Source: Rhodomicrobium lacus (lineage in GTDB: Bacteria > Pseudomonadota > Alphaproteobacteria > Rhizobiales > Rhodomicrobiaceae). From it: a stretch of 64,000 nucleotides of DNA. The notes under the pieces are model-generated. The model had not been told where the DNA came from. It did no database searches and saw only the letters and a program-made list of their open reading frames with translations. The stretch covers positions 310,001 to 374,000 of the forward strand of contig NZ_RZNF01000012.1 in NCBI RefSeq assembly GCF_003992725.1. The letters are read 5' to 3'. Positions within the stretch are counted from its first letter, which is position 1, and each line of letters opens with the position of its first letter. This document shows positions 61,425-64,000 of this stretch, one piece after another. Both the position numbers and the translations under genes were made by a program.

Positions 61425-63422
61425 ATGATCTATTTCGTAACCGGCGCGAGCGGCTTCATCGGCAAGCGGCTCGTGAGGGCGTTGTTGTCCCGGACCGACG
61501 CGACCGTCTACTTCCTGATGCGAAGTCACGACCCGGCGCGGGCCGACGCCCTTCGCAAATATTGGGGCGTGACGGCGAAACGCGCCATCGCGGTGCAGGG
61601 CGATCTTCTGAAACCAGACCTCGGCGTGTCGGCGAAGGACACGCGCGCGCTGAAGGGCAAGGTCGACCACCTCTTCCATCTCGCCGCCATCTACGATCTC
61701 GACGCCGACGCCGAAATCGAGATGCGCACCAACATCAAGGGCACGCGCAACGTCGTCCGCTTCGCGGAGACCATCGGCGCGCGGCATTTCCACCATATGA
61801 GTTCCATCGCCGCCGCGGGACTCTATGAAGGCACGTTCCGCGAAGACATGTTCGAGGAGGCGCGCGGTCTCGACCATCCCTATTACGCAAGCAAGCACGA
61901 ATCCGAAGGCGTCGTTCGCCGCGAATGCTCCGTGCCGTGGCGCGTCTACCGGCCCGGCATCGTGGTGGGCGATTCGAAGACCGGCGAAATGGACAAGATC
62001 GACGGGCCCTACTACTTCTTCGGCCTCATCAAGAAGATCCGGGGCGCGGTGCCCCCATGGATGCCGCTCGTGGGCCTCGAAGGCGGGCGCATCAACATCG
62101 TGCCCGTCGATTTCGTGGTCGCCGCGCTCGACCACATCGCGCACAAGCCCGGGCTCGACGGCCGCGCCTTCCATCTCACCGATCCGCATCCGCATCGCGT
62201 CGGCGATGTGATGAACATCTTCGCGCATGCGGGCCATGCCCCCGACATCAGCATGCGCGTCAATGTCGGGCTGCTCCGCCTCGTGCCGCCCGGCCTCAAG
62301 GCGGGGCTGTCGTCGATGCCGGTGCTGCGCCGCCTGCAGGCCGCGCTCCGCAAGGAACTCGCGCTGCCGAAGGACGTCTTCACCTTCCTCAATTACCCGA
62401 CGCGTTTCGATTCGAGCGAAACGCAGGCGATCCTCGAACCGGCGGGCATCACGGTGCCGCGCCTCGACGATTACGCCGCCGCGCTCTGGGATTACTGGGA
62501 ACGCAAGCTCGACCCGGATCTCATGACGGCGAAGACGCTGCGCAAGAAGCTGGCGGACAAGGTCGTGCTCATTACCGGCGGCTCGTCAGGCATCGGCAAG
62601 GCCACGGCAATGAAGCTCGCGGGCGCGGGCGCAACCGTGCTGATCGTGGCGCGCGATCCGGCGAAGCTCGAAGCCGCGCGCGAGGAAGCGGCCGCGAAGG
62701 GGCTCACGCTTCACACCTACGCCGCCGACGTGACGCACGCCGAAGAGTGCGAGGCGCTGGTGAAGCAGGTGCTCGGCGAGCATGCGCGCGTCGACGTGCT
62801 CATCAACAACGCGGGCCGGTCGATCCGCCGCGCCGTCGCCGACTCCTACGACCGCATGCACGATTTCGAGCGCACGATGCAGGTGAATTATTTCGGCGCG
62901 GTGCGCCTCACGCTCGGCCTCCTGCCGTCGATGGTGGAGACGGGCGATGCGCATGTCATCAACATCTCGTCCATCGGCGTGCTGACGAGCGCGCCGCGCT
63001 TCTCGGCCTATATCGCGTCGAAGGCGGCGCTCGAAGCGTGGACGCGCGCGGCGGCCGCGGAATATCTCGAAAAGGGCGTGCATTTCACCGTGGTGAATTT
63101 CCCCCTCGTGCGCACGCCGATGATCTCGCCGACGAAGATCTACGACCATGCCGCCGTGCTGACACCCGATCAGGCCGCCGAGATGCTGGCCGAAGCGATC
63201 CTGCACCGCCCGGCGCGCGTCGCCACGGGCCTCGGCGTGTTCGGCGGCCTCGTCGGCGCGACCGCCCCCCGGCTGGGTCTTCTTGTCAACAGCGTGCTGT
63301 TCCAGCTCTTCCCGGACACCGCGGCGAAAGGAAACGGCGCCGCGGCGGATCGCGCGCCGGAACCGCACCTCACCGCCGAGCAGGTGGCCTTCTCGACGCT
63401 GTTCCCGGGGATTCATGTGTAA
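61425..63422 (+). CDS. Bifunctional fatty acyl-CoA reductase (Marinobacter FACoAR type)
   Basis: 665 residues, ATG 61425 with AGGGAGGG. Two SDR modules: N-terminal extended SDR with TGASGFIG (6-13) and YYASK (153-157); C-terminal classical SDR with GGSSGIG (385-391), NNAG (461-464), the SS serine pair at 515-516 and YIASK (529-533). The layout and runs such as EMDKIDGPYYFF and NAGRSIRRA match Marinobacter Maqu_2507, which reduces acyl-CoA through the aldehyde to fatty alcohol with NADPH. It supplies alcohol for the wax ester synthase at 34 kb. Convergent with an outer-membrane gene. Confidence 0.92.
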   Translation: MIYFVTGASGFIGKRLVRALLSRTDATVYFLMRSHDPARADALRKYWGVTAKRAIAVQGDLLKPDLGVSAKDTRALKGKVDHLFHLAAIYDLDADAEIEMRTNIKGTRNVVRFAETIGARHFHHMSSIAAAGLYEGTFREDMFEEARGLDHPYYASKHESEGVVRRECSVPWRVYRPGIVVGDSKTGEMDKIDGPYYFFGLIKKIRGAVPPWMPLVGLEGGRINIVPVDFVVAALDHIAHKPGLDGRAFHLTDPHPHRVGDVMNIFAHAGHAPDISMRVNVGLLRLVPPGLKAGLSSMPVLRRLQAALRKELALPKDVFTFLNYPTRFDSSETQAILEPAGITVPRLDDYAAALWDYWERKLDPDLMTAKTLRKKLADKVVLITGGSSGIGKATAMKLAGAGATVLIVARDPAKLEAAREEAAAKGLTLHTYAADVTHAEECEALVKQVLGEHARVDVLINNAGRSIRRAVADSYDRMHDFERTMQVNYFGAVRLTLGLLPSMVETGDAHVINISSIGVLTSAPRFSAYIASKAALEAWTRAAAAEYLEKGVHFTVVNFPLVRTPMISPTKIYDHAAVLTPDQAAEMLAEAILHRPARVATGLGVFGGLVGATAPRLGLLVNSVLFQLFPDTAAKGNGAAADRAPEPHLTAEQVAFSTLFPGIHV

Positions 63423-63457
63423 CGGGGCGCGGGTCTCGGGTTAACAGCAACAAGAAA

Positions 63458-63484
63458 GGCCCCCGCCGATGGGGGGCGGGGGCC
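63458..63484. terminator. Strong GC hairpin after the acyl-CoA reductase
   Basis: GGCCCCCGCC (63458-63467) and GGCGGGGGCC (63475-63484) form a perfect 10-bp stem with a 7-base loop between convergent genes. A second, longer imperfect stem spans about 63489-63533 (CCCGTT...AACGGG with an inner CCGATCCGA / TCGGGTCGG pairing). Confidence 0.65.
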
Positions 63485-63613
63485 AGAGCCCGTTCCGATC
63501 CGACTGAATCGCAATCGGGTCGGTGAAACGGGTCTCTTCTTGAAGTTCAGAGGCGGATTCGCCGATCAGGCTCCCGGAGCGCAACGCGCGCCCCGTTTCA
63601 GAAGATGGCGCGG

Positions 63614-64000
63614 CTATTTCAGGCCGACATACTCGCCGCCGCCGATATGGTAATTCAGGCCGACAGTGACCGCATCGGCTGTGAAGTCGACCTTTGTCCT
63701 GCCGGTGAGGGTGGACGTATAATGGCCGCCATTGTAAAGATCCGCAGATTTTCCCGGCGCCAGCGGAATTTTATATGAATCGCTGTAGTTGTAGGAAATG
63801 CTGCCGAAGTCGAAGCGTTGATATTCCGCTTTGAGCGACCATGCCGAAGTCAGCTTATATTCAACTCCCGCCCCAATGGTCCAGCCGACGAGCGTCTCGC
63901 TGTGGTCATAATCGAATTTGGAGGGAGCCCCGTTTCGAGCACAGTTGCTATCACTGCCTAACGTATTGCAGTTCTGGCCGGCATAGTTTGCCTTGAAATT
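63614..64000 (-). CDS. Outer-membrane beta-barrel protein (C-terminal part)
   Basis: 129 codons of the 3' end, cut by the window edge; TAG at 63614-63616. Alternating strands such as LVGWTIGAGVEYKLTSAWSLKAEYQRFDFGS (in part VGWTIGAGVEYKL, SLKAEYQRFDFG) and the end AVTVGLNYHIGGGEYVGLK fit the Omp25/Omp31-like porin family of Rhizobiales. Two Cys in GQNCNTLGSDSNCARN are in an external loop, which is unusual for such barrels. Function: surface porin or adhesin-like barrel; exact role unknown. Confidence 0.8.
   Translation of the reverse strand, partial: NFKANYAGQNCNTLGSDSNCARNGAPSKFDYDHSETLVGWTIGAGVEYKLTSAWSLKAEYQRFDFGSISYNYSDSYKIPLAPGKSADLYNGGHYTSTLTGRTKVDFTADAVTVGLNYHIGGGEYVGLK

Noticed and set aside
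1-64000. CRISPR array, insertion sequence, prophage or rRNA operon
   Set aside because: No regularly spaced repeats, transposase, integrase or rRNA sequence was seen in the window.

Overview
The window looks like chromosomal DNA of an alphaproteobacterium, most likely of the order Hyphomicrobiales (Rhizobiales). It is GC-rich, and it carries three gene orders typical of that group: dsbA-type / aroQ / accB / accC / aat followed by DUF2155 and an NDUFA12-type complex I subunit; surE-pcm-nlpD; and rpmH-rnpA-yidC-engB. A CooA-type CO sensor and wax-ester genes would suit a metabolically versatile genus such as Rhodomicrobium. That genus name is a guess from content, not shown by the sequence.

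Layout. 1-1.8 kb: a TetR regulator (cut by the window edge) divergent from an FMN reductase and a paired SMR transporter. 1.8-3.8 kb: malonyl-CoA synthetase matB behind a perfect 11-bp inverted repeat that looks like an operator. 3.9-8.3 kb: surE-pcm-(TauE/SafE permease)-nlpD on the minus strand; the NlpD LytM domain lacks metal ligands. 8.5-15.2 kb: secreted carboxylesterase, chorismate-lyase-like protein, Cys-rich secreted protein, aminotransferase, M48 protease with TPRs, DsbA-like oxidoreductase. 15.3-20.2 kb: aroQ, accB, accC, aat and a convergent block (DUF2155, methyltransferase, NDUFA12). 20.3-22.8 kb: mmsA-mmsB for valine catabolism.

22.9-32.6 kb is the most unusual part. A full-length CooA-like CO sensor keeps all known heme ligands (Pro2, Cys75, His77). 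It lies downstream of iorA-iorB (a 2-oxoacid:acceptor oxidoreductase of the indolepyruvate type) and an acyl-CoA ligase, and this group is divergent from a branched-chain-type ABC importer whose permease and ATPase are fused (LivM-LivG). No CO dehydrogenase or hydrogenase genes are present, so the sensor appears to have been joined to an aryl/2-oxoacid pathway.

32.6-41.4 kb: tRNA-Gln in a gene-poor stretch, a conserved unknown protein divergent from a wax ester synthase/DGAT with a very long basic tail, mepA, a pair of paralogous secreted proteins, and a trimeric autotransporter. 41.7-45.2 kb: engB, yidC, rnpA, rpmH. 45.3-55.6 kb: sugar-dehydrogenase-like lipoprotein, HI0933-type flavoprotein, AbrB-type permease, alpha/beta hydrolase, capsule-type phosphatase and export lipoprotein, mntR/mntH with an MntR-like box, tRNA-Val. 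55.6-57.9 kb: glycosyltransferase and lpxB. 58.0-63.4 kb: a neutral-lipid locus with a bifunctional Marinobacter-type fatty acyl-CoA reductase divergent from phasin, patatin, TetR and a TPR protein. Together with the WS/DGAT at 34 kb it gives a complete acyl-CoA to wax ester route. The window ends inside an outer-membrane beta-barrel gene.
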